Positions 46,769-55,617 of a stretch of 57,032 nucleotides of DNA are shown in pieces (positions within the stretch are counted from its first letter, which is position 1; each line of letters opens with the position of its first letter). Source of the stretch: a virus. The notes beneath the pieces are model-generated. The model saw only the letters and a list, made by a program, of their open reading frames with translations, was not told the origin of the DNA and ran no database searches. Location of the stretch: positions 1-57,032 of IMG/VR virus record IMGVR_UViG_3300017963_000310; one strand, 5' to 3'. The translations under genes and the position numbers were made by a program.

Positions 46769-49700
46769 TGCCAGCCATCCCCAGCCCGGCCACCTGGCGC
46801 ACACACCCCCAGATCGCGCGCGGTCTGTTATGGGTACACGTCCCAGAGGAGGTCATCAGTCGGCGGGTCAACCAGGCTAGCTTTACCTACCCTATTACCT
46901 CGTTGACATTTGACAATCCGGACGCCGACGCAGGCAGCACTGCCGACGTAGAGGCAGGCATGACGCTGCGCGTTACCACCTCGGCAGGGGTGTTGAAAGG
47001 CTACGCTCGGGTGCGTACCATCACCGGCACGGACACCGGTACGCTTGGCATCGGGGCAGTCGGCCAGGGGGACCTGGATTTCGCCGATAATGATATCCTG
47101 GTGGTGCTGGATGAGTACCGGATTTGGAACCTATCGCCCTCTATTAGCAGCGCGGGCGTGCTGTTCAAGGATTATGACGTCGCGTATAGCGATCAGACCG
47201 AAGAGCCGCCACCGGTGGCCAACGTTCTGATCGAGTGCGACGACTGGATGGTCGACCCTAGCACCAGCAAGATAACGGTCGAGTTCGATGGGACAAGCAG
47301 CTTGGTAGTAGCGCCGGGCGCTGCCGAGCACGGAACCACGCCGTACGTGTGGGACGTAGGCGACGGCACGATCACGGTCGGTACCGTCAACACGTCCACG
47401 ATCACGGCGACCTTTCCAGCTGGGGTGCGGTACGTAACGCTAACCTTCCAGGACGACAACGACAAGACGCACACCCAACGCGTACTGATCCCGGCTCTAA
47501 CAGAAGCCAGCACGGGCCTATATCCGGTGCTGGTCTCGCGCCTAGGCGACACGCTAGAGTTGGGCTGGGAGGCGAGTTTTAGCCTGCTGGCCGATGACGT
47601 CTCCGATTTCGAAGAGGGCGCGCGGGTGCTGTACTTCGAGCAGGAATGGTACGACGGCACCGCGGGGCCCCTGGACGGGCTGTGCACGAAGTTCGACGGG
47701 TGGATTGTCCAAGAGACGCAGAGCTTAACCCCTCTCGCTAGCGACGATGTGGTGATTAATTGCAAGGGGCCGATGGGCATACTGATGGAGCGCCCAGCCT
47801 TTCCACAAACGGTCAGTGAGGACGACACCCCGGACAACTGGGCTGAGATGAAAACGCTGGACGTGGTGCGGCTGTTGCACTATTTGTTGCAGTGGCATAG
47901 CACTATACTCGATCTGTACCCGTTGACCTGGCAGCCCAGCCTGGGCTACTGGACACGGCCCCGCATGGACACCGACGTCGACACGCTTAAGGCTCAGATC
48001 GATTTCTGGGCTAACGCGATAGCGGCTAAGTTCACCTGCGACAAGCACGGGCATCTGTACCTGCGGCTGTGGCCGGTGCTACAGGCTAGCGGCTTTCGGG
48101 ACACGGTGGCCGTAACCGAGACCTTAACCGAGGTTGACTGGGACGAAGACGGACTGCAGATCGAGGTACGTGACGCCGACGATGTGGCATGGGTCCGAGG
48201 GTCAGCCTTGGTAGCGTCCCCTACCCTATCCACCCCGTATCGCAGTGCAGCCCCGGGCGCGGTGGCCGGGCAAGGCGCGATCGTGGAGGGGCTGGAGCGG
48301 CAAATCGTGTCCGGCCAGACCGAGCTCAACAACCGCACCGGTTGGTGGTACGCTTGGCGCAACAGTAGACAAGACGGCAGGCGCGTTATTCGTCGCGTGA
48401 CAGTGCCGTTGCTGCACCGCGGGCTGTTGTTCGACACCGCCTGGTGCGAGTGGACTAAGCTCACCTTTACGGCGGCCAGCAACAAACGCGGGCTGGCCCG
48501 TACCGCGGCGCGGTTTGTATTAATGGGGGTCGAGAGCACATACGACCACGAGCGCATGGTGTCTAAAGAGACCTTGACCCTGGTTGAGGAAACAGATGGC
48601 GCAGCAGGGATCACGGTCGAGGTACCAACCGATGGCATCGAGGACGCGCCGATCCCGTCTTACCCACCGATCGTGATCGAGGACCCGGTGCCGGACGGGG
48701 CCACCCCGACCGACCTGGACCTGGTATACGCGGCCACCCAGTCGGTTATTAAGCGTACCTGGGAGTTCACAGCGGGTACGCCGGTGTGGGAGACGGTGTA
48801 CACCCCACCGGCTGGGTACGACATCCGGGACTTTCGGCTGGACCAGCACGACCCGAAGAATAAGGCGGTTGTGGTGTTGGTATACGGCAGCGGGTCGTGG
48901 GCCGACAAAAAGGTAGTCGGCTTGACCAACCTGAACGACGCCAGCCCGACCGCCACCGATCTGTATACGGGGTCATGGTGCGCGGGCGCGCACCAGTTAC
49001 TGCTCACGCACACTATCCAGTACCCGGACATGTGGTTCATCGGGATCGTGGACTACGGGCGCTTTCAGGTGCTGCATACGCACGACTACTGGCAGACTGT
49101 CACGAAAGTTCAGCCCAACACCGCTGACTTGAATTCGGTCGCCACCGCGTTTTCGATCTCATACAACCCAACCGCCGAAGACGCGGGCGGGGTGTGGTGT
49201 GGCGATGCACCAGGTAAGCTACGGGTCGGGGCTGACTATGGCGGCACGTTTCCGACCAGTATCACGATTACCGGGTCGGGTTACCAGCCGCATTGGATGA
49301 TGGTGCCCTGGTGGGATAACGCTAGCGACCTAAACATCTGGACAGCGGGTGGCTCGGGAGCCAGCCATGACGGCTGGATGCGGTATTCGGATGATGGGGG
49401 TGGCTCGTGGGCCAATCGATCGCCGAGCTACGGAGGCTACACCTGGGGCGGTGGGTACCGTCACCAGGACATACGGCGGCCTTTGTTATCCTTTGTGACC
49501 GACCCGTCTCGGCTGGTGGTGGCGGCCTATCAGAGCCAGGACAAACGCGGTACGACCGACCCGCGTTGTTTCGTCTCAGAAGACACCGGCCAGACCTGGA
49601 CGCACCGCAAGCAGTTTGCTAGCAAGGTCTTTGAGCTAGGCGGTTGGCCATACGACCAGGACGTGATTATCAGCACTGCCGAGGACAACATCGAGTACAG

Positions 49701-49785
49701 CGATGACTTCGGGGTGACGTGGTCGTATAAGAGTTGGGTCGGTTATTCGGATGGTTTATGCACCATCCCGGTATGGCTAGCATGA
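46768..49785 (+). CDS. Large distal tail protein with PKD-like domain and Asp-box propeller
   Basis: 1005 residues. First 260 residues are strand-rich; about 145-245 contains a PKD/Ig-like segment (KITVEFDGTSSLVV, VWDVGDGTITV). Middle 270-640 resembles a tail baseplate-hub body. From about 690 on, repeated Asp boxes appear: YSDDGGGSW, VSEDTGQTW and YSDDFGVTW, the hallmark of sialidase-like beta-propellers. So the C-terminal third likely binds or cuts a surface glycan. GGAGG upstream. Confidence 0.85.
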   Translation: MPAIPSPATWRTHPQIARGLLWVHVPEEVISRRVNQASFTYPITSLTFDNPDADAGSTADVEAGMTLRVTTSAGVLKGYARVRTITGTDTGTLGIGAVGQGDLDFADNDILVVLDEYRIWNLSPSISSAGVLFKDYDVAYSDQTEEPPPVANVLIECDDWMVDPSTSKITVEFDGTSSLVVAPGAAEHGTTPYVWDVGDGTITVGTVNTSTITATFPAGVRYVTLTFQDDNDKTHTQRVLIPALTEASTGLYPVLVSRLGDTLELGWEASFSLLADDVSDFEEGARVLYFEQEWYDGTAGPLDGLCTKFDGWIVQETQSLTPLASDDVVINCKGPMGILMERPAFPQTVSEDDTPDNWAEMKTLDVVRLLHYLLQWHSTILDLYPLTWQPSLGYWTRPRMDTDVDTLKAQIDFWANAIAAKFTCDKHGHLYLRLWPVLQASGFRDTVAVTETLTEVDWDEDGLQIEVRDADDVAWVRGSALVASPTLSTPYRSAAPGAVAGQGAIVEGLERQIVSGQTELNNRTGWWYAWRNSRQDGRRVIRRVTVPLLHRGLLFDTAWCEWTKLTFTAASNKRGLARTAARFVLMGVESTYDHERMVSKETLTLVEETDGAAGITVEVPTDGIEDAPIPSYPPIVIEDPVPDGATPTDLDLVYAATQSVIKRTWEFTAGTPVWETVYTPPAGYDIRDFRLDQHDPKNKAVVVLVYGSGSWADKKVVGLTNLNDASPTATDLYTGSWCAGAHQLLLTHTIQYPDMWFIGIVDYGRFQVLHTHDYWQTVTKVQPNTADLNSVATAFSISYNPTAEDAGGVWCGDAPGKLRVGADYGGTFPTSITITGSGYQPHWMMVPWWDNASDLNIWTAGGSGASHDGWMRYSDDGGGSWANRSPSYGGYTWGGGYRHQDIRRPLLSFVTDPSRLVVAAYQSQDKRGTTDPRCFVSEDTGQTWTHRKQFASKVFELGGWPYDQDVIISTAEDNIEYSDDFGVTWSYKSWVGYSDGLCTIPVWLA

Positions 49786-51176
49786 GGCTAAAACGAGCGT
49801 TAGACCAGGCAATCGAGGCCTCGGCTCGACGCACCACTTATTACGCGGTGCTGGGCAAGGGGGATGAGGACCAAACCCTGACGGTTACGGGCCGGACCTC
49901 TTTTGTGTGGGCGCGTATCCGGATGCCGGAGGGCGAGGCGGTGCGCCAAGTGCGGTGCCGCAAAAGCCGCCCGGTATATGGGGCTCCGGTGTTGGTGCGG
50001 GTGCACGCCATTGACCAGGAGATGGAAGTAGTCGAGGAAGACCCGATCGACGGGCCGGAATACTATGGCGACAGCTACGGCACCGGCAACGTGGGGGTGC
50101 ACGCTACCACCCATGGGTTGTACGGGGGCGACACGCTGTATATCGAAGGGCGACAGATGCTACCCTTCTTGACGCACCCCACCGATCCACCGTCGTTATC
50201 GGTGACTATCCGACCGTACACCTACCCGTACGGCACGGTTAAGCATTTCGCCGGGGACGACGTCGATCTAACCGCCTGGACACCCACTACCATCAACTTC
50301 CAACGGCTGGTGGTGACAGGCATCAACGGGCGCACCAACCAGGCAACGTACCTAGCCGGTGATCAGACCTTTATTTACTCAGCCGACCCGACCGGGGTCC
50401 CTTTTGTAGGGGTCGACGTAGCGGCGCTAATCAACGGGGCGGGGTCACCAGACTTTATACCCTCGGCGGCGGTGCGGCTGCGGTACGCCATGACCAGTAT
50501 TGAGCAGTATGACGTATGGTTTGATTGCCGGGGGTGGGCCGGGCGCGGAACGGTCGAGGGACGAGCCAAGGTCTCCTCTAACGACGACACGTTCGGCTAT
50601 TTGGGCGCTAAGCTGGTGGCGGGCGCTAATGTCACGCTAACCGAGAACAACGACGGCGGTAACGAAACGCTAACTATCGCGGCCTCGGAAGAAAGCGTGC
50701 CGATGATCCGTGTGCCGATGGACGACGGCGCAGGATCGGGGTCAGGATCGTCACCCAGCCTCGGTACCATTACGATCACGAACTGGTATATCCAAACCTG
50801 GGCGTTCGATCAGTCGAACCAAGAATACGTGGACTGGTTTCTTGCGTTGGCGGGAGCGCAGTCAGGGCTAACCACCACCGTGCGGGTGTACTGGACCGCC
50901 CAGGGCGGCACGGTAGGGCATAACGTCCTATGGCGGGCGGTGTGGCGCGTGGTGGCCGACGACGAGGCGTTAGGTACGGCGGGTACAACCGACGCTTTCA
51001 CCGAGGACGCCCTATTAGCGGTTAACGACGAGCACACGATCTCTAATGAGATCGCGCTGACCGGCTGGGACGCGGGCGACTTGTTGCAGCTTCGTATAGA
51101 GCGACTGCCCTCGGGTGAAAGCACCAGCCTGGCCGCGGACGCCCATCTGTTGGGCGTTAGCCTAAGCTTTGCGTAG
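49782..51176 (+). CDS. Tail protein, unknown
   Basis: 464 residues from ATG 49782 (ATGA overlap with the upstream stop). N-terminal MRLKRALDQAIEASARR helix, then strands; a Ser/Gly-rich linker (DGAGSGSGSSPSLG near residue 335) separates a C-terminal beta domain of about 125 residues. Position and modular build suggest tail fibre or collar. No family recognised. Confidence 0.78.
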   Translation: MRLKRALDQAIEASARRTTYYAVLGKGDEDQTLTVTGRTSFVWARIRMPEGEAVRQVRCRKSRPVYGAPVLVRVHAIDQEMEVVEEDPIDGPEYYGDSYGTGNVGVHATTHGLYGGDTLYIEGRQMLPFLTHPTDPPSLSVTIRPYTYPYGTVKHFAGDDVDLTAWTPTTINFQRLVVTGINGRTNQATYLAGDQTFIYSADPTGVPFVGVDVAALINGAGSPDFIPSAAVRLRYAMTSIEQYDVWFDCRGWAGRGTVEGRAKVSSNDDTFGYLGAKLVAGANVTLTENNDGGNETLTIAASEESVPMIRVPMDDGAGSGSGSSPSLGTITITNWYIQTWAFDQSNQEYVDWFLALAGAQSGLTTTVRVYWTAQGGTVGHNVLWRAVWRVVADDEALGTAGTTDAFTEDALLAVNDEHTISNEIALTGWDAGDLLQLRIERLPSGESTSLAADAHLLGVSLSFA

Positions 51177-51183
51177 GAGAGGC

Positions 51184-51555
51184 ATGATGTCGAAGAGCTT
51201 AGTAGGACGAGCGGGCCCGGTACGCCGAGTGGCGGCGGTATTGTTGTTCTTGTTGGGGTATCAGGTCTCGATTGAAGGGTCGATGGTGGCGCGATGGATA
51301 GCTGAGAGGGGCTTCCCAGCCGCGCTGTTCGGCGGCGCGATGATGGGCGTCGCGATGCTGTTGCTGGTTTTTGTGCAGGAGGACGTTGTGTTTGTGATCG
51401 CTACAGCGCCCTATGCGGTTTACGTTAGTATCGCAGTATGGTTGGTTATCAGCCGAGGGTCAGGCTACGCCACGGGCATCATCTACTCATTGACGCTAGT
51501 GCTGCTAGTTGACTTGTACCTAGCCGATAGGAGGAGATACGACAGTGGACGTTGA
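51184..51555 (+). CDS. Membrane protein with four helices (holin candidate)
   Basis: 123 residues starting at ATG 51184 with AGGAGAG upstream. Four hydrophobic segments (VAAVLLFLLGYQV, ALFGGAMMGVAMLLLVFV, FVIATAPYAVYVSIAVWLVI, IIYSLTLVLLVDLYL) and a basic start. In a late operon that ends with an endolysin this is a reasonable holin candidate, though the tail fibre gene separates the two. Confidence 0.75.
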   Translation: MMSKSLVGRAGPVRRVAAVLLFLLGYQVSIEGSMVARWIAERGFPAALFGGAMMGVAMLLLVFVQEDVVFVIATAPYAVYVSIAVWLVISRGSGYATGIIYSLTLVLLVDLYLADRRRYDSGR

Positions 51556-52159
51556 AACCTTGGGCTCGGTCGTTTTTGCCGTATTAACCGGTGTGTCGGC
51601 CTATTGGGGGTCGGTTCAGCGGATGCGCAAGTCGGCCAGCGAAGCAGCTGGACGGGTAACGGAGCTAGAAACGAAGTACACCCGGTTAAAAGCCGACCAT
51701 GGCACCCTAGAAGGCCGGTACACCACGTTAAAGGAGGAGGCGGGCGAGTTGCGCGCTACGTCGGACTCACAAGAGAAGCAGCTAGAAAGCGCGCAGGAGG
51801 AACTAACCGATTTGCGGCAGGTCAAAGCGATGCATGAGTTGTTAGAGCGCAATCATGAGCTCTTGACCGAAAACCACGAACGCCTGGTCGCGGAGTTTGC
51901 GACCGTAACCGCACGACTGGACGAGCAAGAGGCCCAGATTGAGCAGCTGTCTAAAGACCTCAAACGACGCGGCGACGAGGTGGTGTCACTTCGAGAGCGT
52001 AACGAAGCGCTGGTCGAGGAGCTGGCGGCGCGGGATGAGGCTGTGCGTGAGCTGGAGACTCGGGTCGAGGCCTTGCGAGAGGCGTTGATGTTGGTGCGCC
52101 CGGACGCGGCCCAGTCGATAGAAGGAGAAGAGAATGAGCCACACACTGAACGTAGCTGA
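51545..52159 (+). CDS. Membrane-anchored coiled-coil protein (spanin-like candidate)
   Basis: 204 residues, GTG start with AGGAGGAG upstream. One N-terminal hydrophobic helix (GSVVFAVLTGVSAYW), then about 150 residues of coiled coil (ETKYTRLKADHGTLEGRY onward). Topology resembles inner-membrane spanins or holin-like anchored rods. Overlaps the previous gene by 11 bp and the tail fibre gene by 26 bp. Confidence 0.72.
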   Translation: MDVETLGSVVFAVLTGVSAYWGSVQRMRKSASEAAGRVTELETKYTRLKADHGTLEGRYTTLKEEAGELRATSDSQEKQLESAQEELTDLRQVKAMHELLERNHELLTENHERLVAEFATVTARLDEQEAQIEQLSKDLKRRGDEVVSLRERNEALVEELAARDEAVRELETRVEALREALMLVRPDAAQSIEGEENEPHTERS

Positions 52160-54638
52160 CACGATCCGTATTCTGGATGAGCCCCCGCTGCGTTACCTGG
52201 TACGGGATTTCTTCTCAGAGGCCGAGGCTGCGCCGTTGGCGTCGCCCCGCACAGCGGACCACGAGGGGTACTGGGACGTGGAGCAGGACGCCGACGATGA
52301 TTTTAAGATCGTAGCGGGCCATCTCCAAAAGGACCAGCACACTGCGTTTGCCGATAGCTGGCTGGCCGTGTCCGACAGCGGCGGCACGCCGATCCCATTG
52401 ACACCGCGGGCGGGGATGGCTTGTTTTCTGGGCGAAGCCGCCGACACCCTGACCAAGATGATGGCGGGTTTTGCGGCAAACGTGGCCAGCGCGAATGGCA
52501 TGTGGTCGGGTTCGGGTGGCGTAGCGCTGTATGCGCGGGGCCTGTATTCGGCGGGTATGCCTGGTTCGTCGTGGGATGACGGAGATGACCTAGCTATTGT
52601 GCTGCGCAACTATGGGGCGTACTTGCTCAGAGCGAACGGCGAGCTATTGTGGGTCATGGCGACCACCTGGGGCGTCGATCCCATGTACGGCATGGTGAGC
52701 GGCACAGTAGCGGCTGACCAGGACTTGGTCAGCCAGGTGGCCTACGCTCGGCTGCCCGGCTCACCGACCGACGCCATCCAGGGCAACCATTACGATATGT
52801 GGGGTCACCGTGATTTGGACATCTCCGAGATTTTCACCTTTGTGGCGAATGGCCCGTTTGATCACACAATGGACTGCTACGTATCAGCCGTACTGACCAC
52901 GATGCCTACGGTTTCGAATACGGCGATCTGGTTGAGTGCTTCTGATTACGGGGCCGGTGCTCCGAATGACGGGTTGTACTTGCGCCCGGCACCCGGTAGC
53001 AACAACCTGCAAGTGTACAAGCGGATCGGGGGCGCGGCTGTTGAGGCTCTCGGTCAGATTAATGCGGTACTTTCTGATGGGTGTACTATTCAGGCTGTGC
53101 TGACTGCCGACAAGTTCATTGTAGGTGTGGACAACACAATACACGCCACCTACACCGACATTCTTGATGTCGTGCGGGTAGCGGAGGGGTACGTAGTCGA
53201 TGACGACGTGGTTGGCGCATGGGGCGACATCATTAGCTACACCCTGGACGGCACGGGCAATCACCAGTTCCCGGTTGAAGAACTGCTGACCGATGGCGAC
53301 ATGGAAGCTGCCGATACGAGCGCATACTCCGCCCTGAACGGGGCAACGCTCACCAAAGAGAGCACCGACCCCTATGAAGGGACGCAGTGCTTACGAGTGG
53401 CCTATAACGGGTTTAACAGCCCTATCGCGGCTCAGTCTGTGTTGCGGGCGGGGGAGTGGTTTTTGGTCACAGGTCGGGCGCGCAGTGACGGCAACGTCGC
53501 GCCGGAAATCCGGGGCGATAGCGCGGCTCAAGACGATCTGTGGGTGGGCACTACAAGCACCGACTGGCAAGAAATCTTTGTAGCGTTTGAGAGTACCACC
53601 AGTACAGCGGTGTGGCTTTTGGCGCGGTGCGTTGGCGCGGGTCAGTATTGTGAGTTCGATGATATGTGCGTAACCCGGATCAACCCCTACGCCGTGACTC
53701 CGGTCGATGGCTCGGAGCTACTCGCAGATGGCGATATGGAAGCGGTGGGAGTTGGGGATTGGTCGGCTGGTTTGAGTGCCACACTGACTAAAGAAACTAC
53801 TGATCCGTATGAGGGGGCACAGTGTTTACGGGTGGCCTACAATGGCACAGCTAATCCGTATGCGTATCAGTCAATTCTCACGGCTGGAGAAAGATACAGA
53901 ATTACAGGTGCGGCGCGGGGTGACGGTGTAGTGGCTCCAAGAATAATATCGGGGTCAAATCTGGACGAAACGCTACTGGCTTCAACAGACTGGCAATTGT
54001 TCAGCTTCACGTGGGTAGCCGATAATGCCGTGTTGGGTCTGCGTATTGTAGCGGCGGCTGCGGGGTATGCTGAATTCGATGACGTGAGCGTGGTTCAAAT
54101 CCCCGCTGACACCAACTGTCCCGGCTACGGTATAGCGACCGCTGTGCTGCCTGGGCCGCGTACTTTGACTCAATACTGCACGCATGAAGCGGGGCAAGAC
54201 GGAGTAAACATCGAGTTTGTGGTGGACGCTTTGCCCAGCGCGGGCTCAATCGTCACTTTTTTTGGGTATCAAGACGATCTGAACGGGTGGTATATTGATG
54301 TCACGAGCGGTGGTTACCTTTTTGTGCGGGAGTATATCGCGGGCGTGGCAACTATCCGGATTAACGCCGGGGCTGTGATCTCCGGGGGTGAGCGACTTAT
54401 TCTTAAGTGGAAGGGCGATACAATGGCCCTTTACTACGAACTAGCAGGGACACTCAATCTAGCAGGGACATATAGCTCTGCGGCCACGTACCTGGACAAG
54501 ACTACGGTCAAGATCCACACGTTGGGCACAGCCGGGGAAATGTCCAATTTGATCACGCGACCGTCTTTCCTGTACGATACCGCCTTGACGCCCAGCGCAC
54601 CGCGGGCGGGGCGGGCAATCACCCTTCTAGGGCAATAG
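52134..54638 (+). CDS. Receptor-binding tail fibre with duplicated carbohydrate-binding modules
   Basis: 834 residues. Two tandem copies (about 385-520 and 530-655) share ELL-DGDMEA, ATLTKE-TDPYEG-QCLRVAYNG and AGE---TG-AR-DG-VAP, like CBM4/9-type beta-sandwiches, the second with EFDDVSVV at its end. The C-terminal 170 residues resemble a LamG/concanavalin jelly roll (GVNIEFVVDALPSAGSIVTFF). N-terminal half unknown. GGAGAAG upstream. Best candidate for host glycan recognition. Confidence 0.85.
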   Translation: MSHTLNVADTIRILDEPPLRYLVRDFFSEAEAAPLASPRTADHEGYWDVEQDADDDFKIVAGHLQKDQHTAFADSWLAVSDSGGTPIPLTPRAGMACFLGEAADTLTKMMAGFAANVASANGMWSGSGGVALYARGLYSAGMPGSSWDDGDDLAIVLRNYGAYLLRANGELLWVMATTWGVDPMYGMVSGTVAADQDLVSQVAYARLPGSPTDAIQGNHYDMWGHRDLDISEIFTFVANGPFDHTMDCYVSAVLTTMPTVSNTAIWLSASDYGAGAPNDGLYLRPAPGSNNLQVYKRIGGAAVEALGQINAVLSDGCTIQAVLTADKFIVGVDNTIHATYTDILDVVRVAEGYVVDDDVVGAWGDIISYTLDGTGNHQFPVEELLTDGDMEAADTSAYSALNGATLTKESTDPYEGTQCLRVAYNGFNSPIAAQSVLRAGEWFLVTGRARSDGNVAPEIRGDSAAQDDLWVGTTSTDWQEIFVAFESTTSTAVWLLARCVGAGQYCEFDDMCVTRINPYAVTPVDGSELLADGDMEAVGVGDWSAGLSATLTKETTDPYEGAQCLRVAYNGTANPYAYQSILTAGERYRITGAARGDGVVAPRIISGSNLDETLLASTDWQLFSFTWVADNAVLGLRIVAAAAGYAEFDDVSVVQIPADTNCPGYGIATAVLPGPRTLTQYCTHEAGQDGVNIEFVVDALPSAGSIVTFFGYQDDLNGWYIDVTSGGYLFVREYIAGVATIRINAGAVISGGERLILKWKGDTMALYYELAGTLNLAGTYSSAATYLDKTTVKIHTLGTAGEMSNLITRPSFLYDTALTPSAPRAGRAITLLGQ

Positions 54639-54648
54639 GAGCAACCGA

Positions 54649-55281
54649 ATGGCGTTTGACTTCGAACGGATTATCGCGTTCGCACAGCGGTTTCAGCAAC
54701 AACCCTTAGGTACCGAACTGGGGTTCGTGCTGTCCGAGTGGACGTCGGGCGAACCGCTTGGCTTAGAAACGGCGTACCCGGCTGTGCGCGAAGACTTGCC
54801 ACCAACCGAGGACGCGCCAGCTAGCCGGGCGCGGCAAATGTGGGCCCGGCTCAACGGCGGGCCCTGGCAGCAGGTGATTAGCGTGGGGTCGGTGACCAAT
54901 GTTGGCCTGGGCCGCGTGGGCGTGTTGACTGGCGGCGTAGGCAACAGTATGGAGATCATACCCTGGCCCGCAAAAAACGTCGCGGTAGCCTGGGTCATCG
55001 CCCCTACCGCCACCATGAGCCAGATCAACGCAGACCGCGCCGAGGGCGTGGTCTTAATCCGTGTTATGGTCAACGAGGGCGACGGCGACAATCCTCTCGC
55101 ACCAGAGGAGCCATTCACCCAGGCACAAGTGGCTGTATTGGGCACCTGGCTCAATGATCACAGCATCACCGATGCCGAGTTCGCCGACCTGTTTGATATC
55201 TCGGCTTCCGAATTGGCGGCCTGGCTCAAAGGGCACCCGCGCTGGCGGTTCGCCCAACAAATTCATAACCGGTTTGGATAG
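54649..55281 (+). CDS. Unknown protein between tail fibre and lysis genes
   Basis: 210 residues. First part strand-rich (RVGVLTGGVGNSMEII), last 60 helical with AQVAVLGTWLNDHSITDAEFADLFDISASELAAWLKGHPRW (quoted in parts: DAEFADLFDIS, LAAWLKGHP), similar to a small HTH/Dit-like helical bundle. Family not recognised. RBS AGGAGC. Confidence 0.75.
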   Translation: MAFDFERIIAFAQRFQQQPLGTELGFVLSEWTSGEPLGLETAYPAVREDLPPTEDAPASRARQMWARLNGGPWQQVISVGSVTNVGLGRVGVLTGGVGNSMEIIPWPAKNVAVAWVIAPTATMSQINADRAEGVVLIRVMVNEGDGDNPLAPEEPFTQAQVAVLGTWLNDHSITDAEFADLFDISASELAAWLKGHPRWRFAQQIHNRFG

Positions 55282-55293
55282 AGGAGCAATACA

Positions 55294-55617
55294 GTGGAGT
55301 TACACGAGAACGCAATAACCGTTTTAGAGGCGGCGCTTAGCCTGGGCGTTCCGGCCCTGGTTGTGTTGGTGTTTGGCATTTTGGGGGCGTTGGGGCTGGA
55401 GCACGTCGTAGTGCGCGCTAAGGCTGTGGCCCGATCGCTTAAGAGCGCAGTGGACGAGCCCACTGACCCGCTAGTGGTGTTAGCGGAGCATTTGGCCGAG
55501 GCCATTCTGCAACGCGACGTAGACCCCGAACTGGTGCAGCGTGTGCTGGAAGCCTTACAGCAAGCGGCGGCCCAGCCACCGGTGGAAGTCAGCCTCGAAG
55601 AGACCCTTAAGCTGTGA
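55294..55617 (+). CDS. Small one-helix membrane protein, holin candidate
   Basis: 107 residues, GTG start with GAGGAGC upstream. LEAALSLGVPALVVLVFGILGALGL forms one long hydrophobic helix; the rest is charged and helical (LAEHLAEAILQRDVDPELVQRVLEAL). It lies directly before the endolysin with GTGA overlap, the usual holin position. Confidence 0.78.
   Translation: MELHENAITVLEAALSLGVPALVVLVFGILGALGLEHVVVRAKAVARSLKSAVDEPTDPLVVLAEHLAEAILQRDVDPELVQRVLEALQQAAAQPPVEVSLEETLKL

Noticed and set aside
47193-47837. Long minus-strand frames opposite the large tail protein
   Set aside because: Low-complexity antisense translations without ribosome sites; strand is against the arm.
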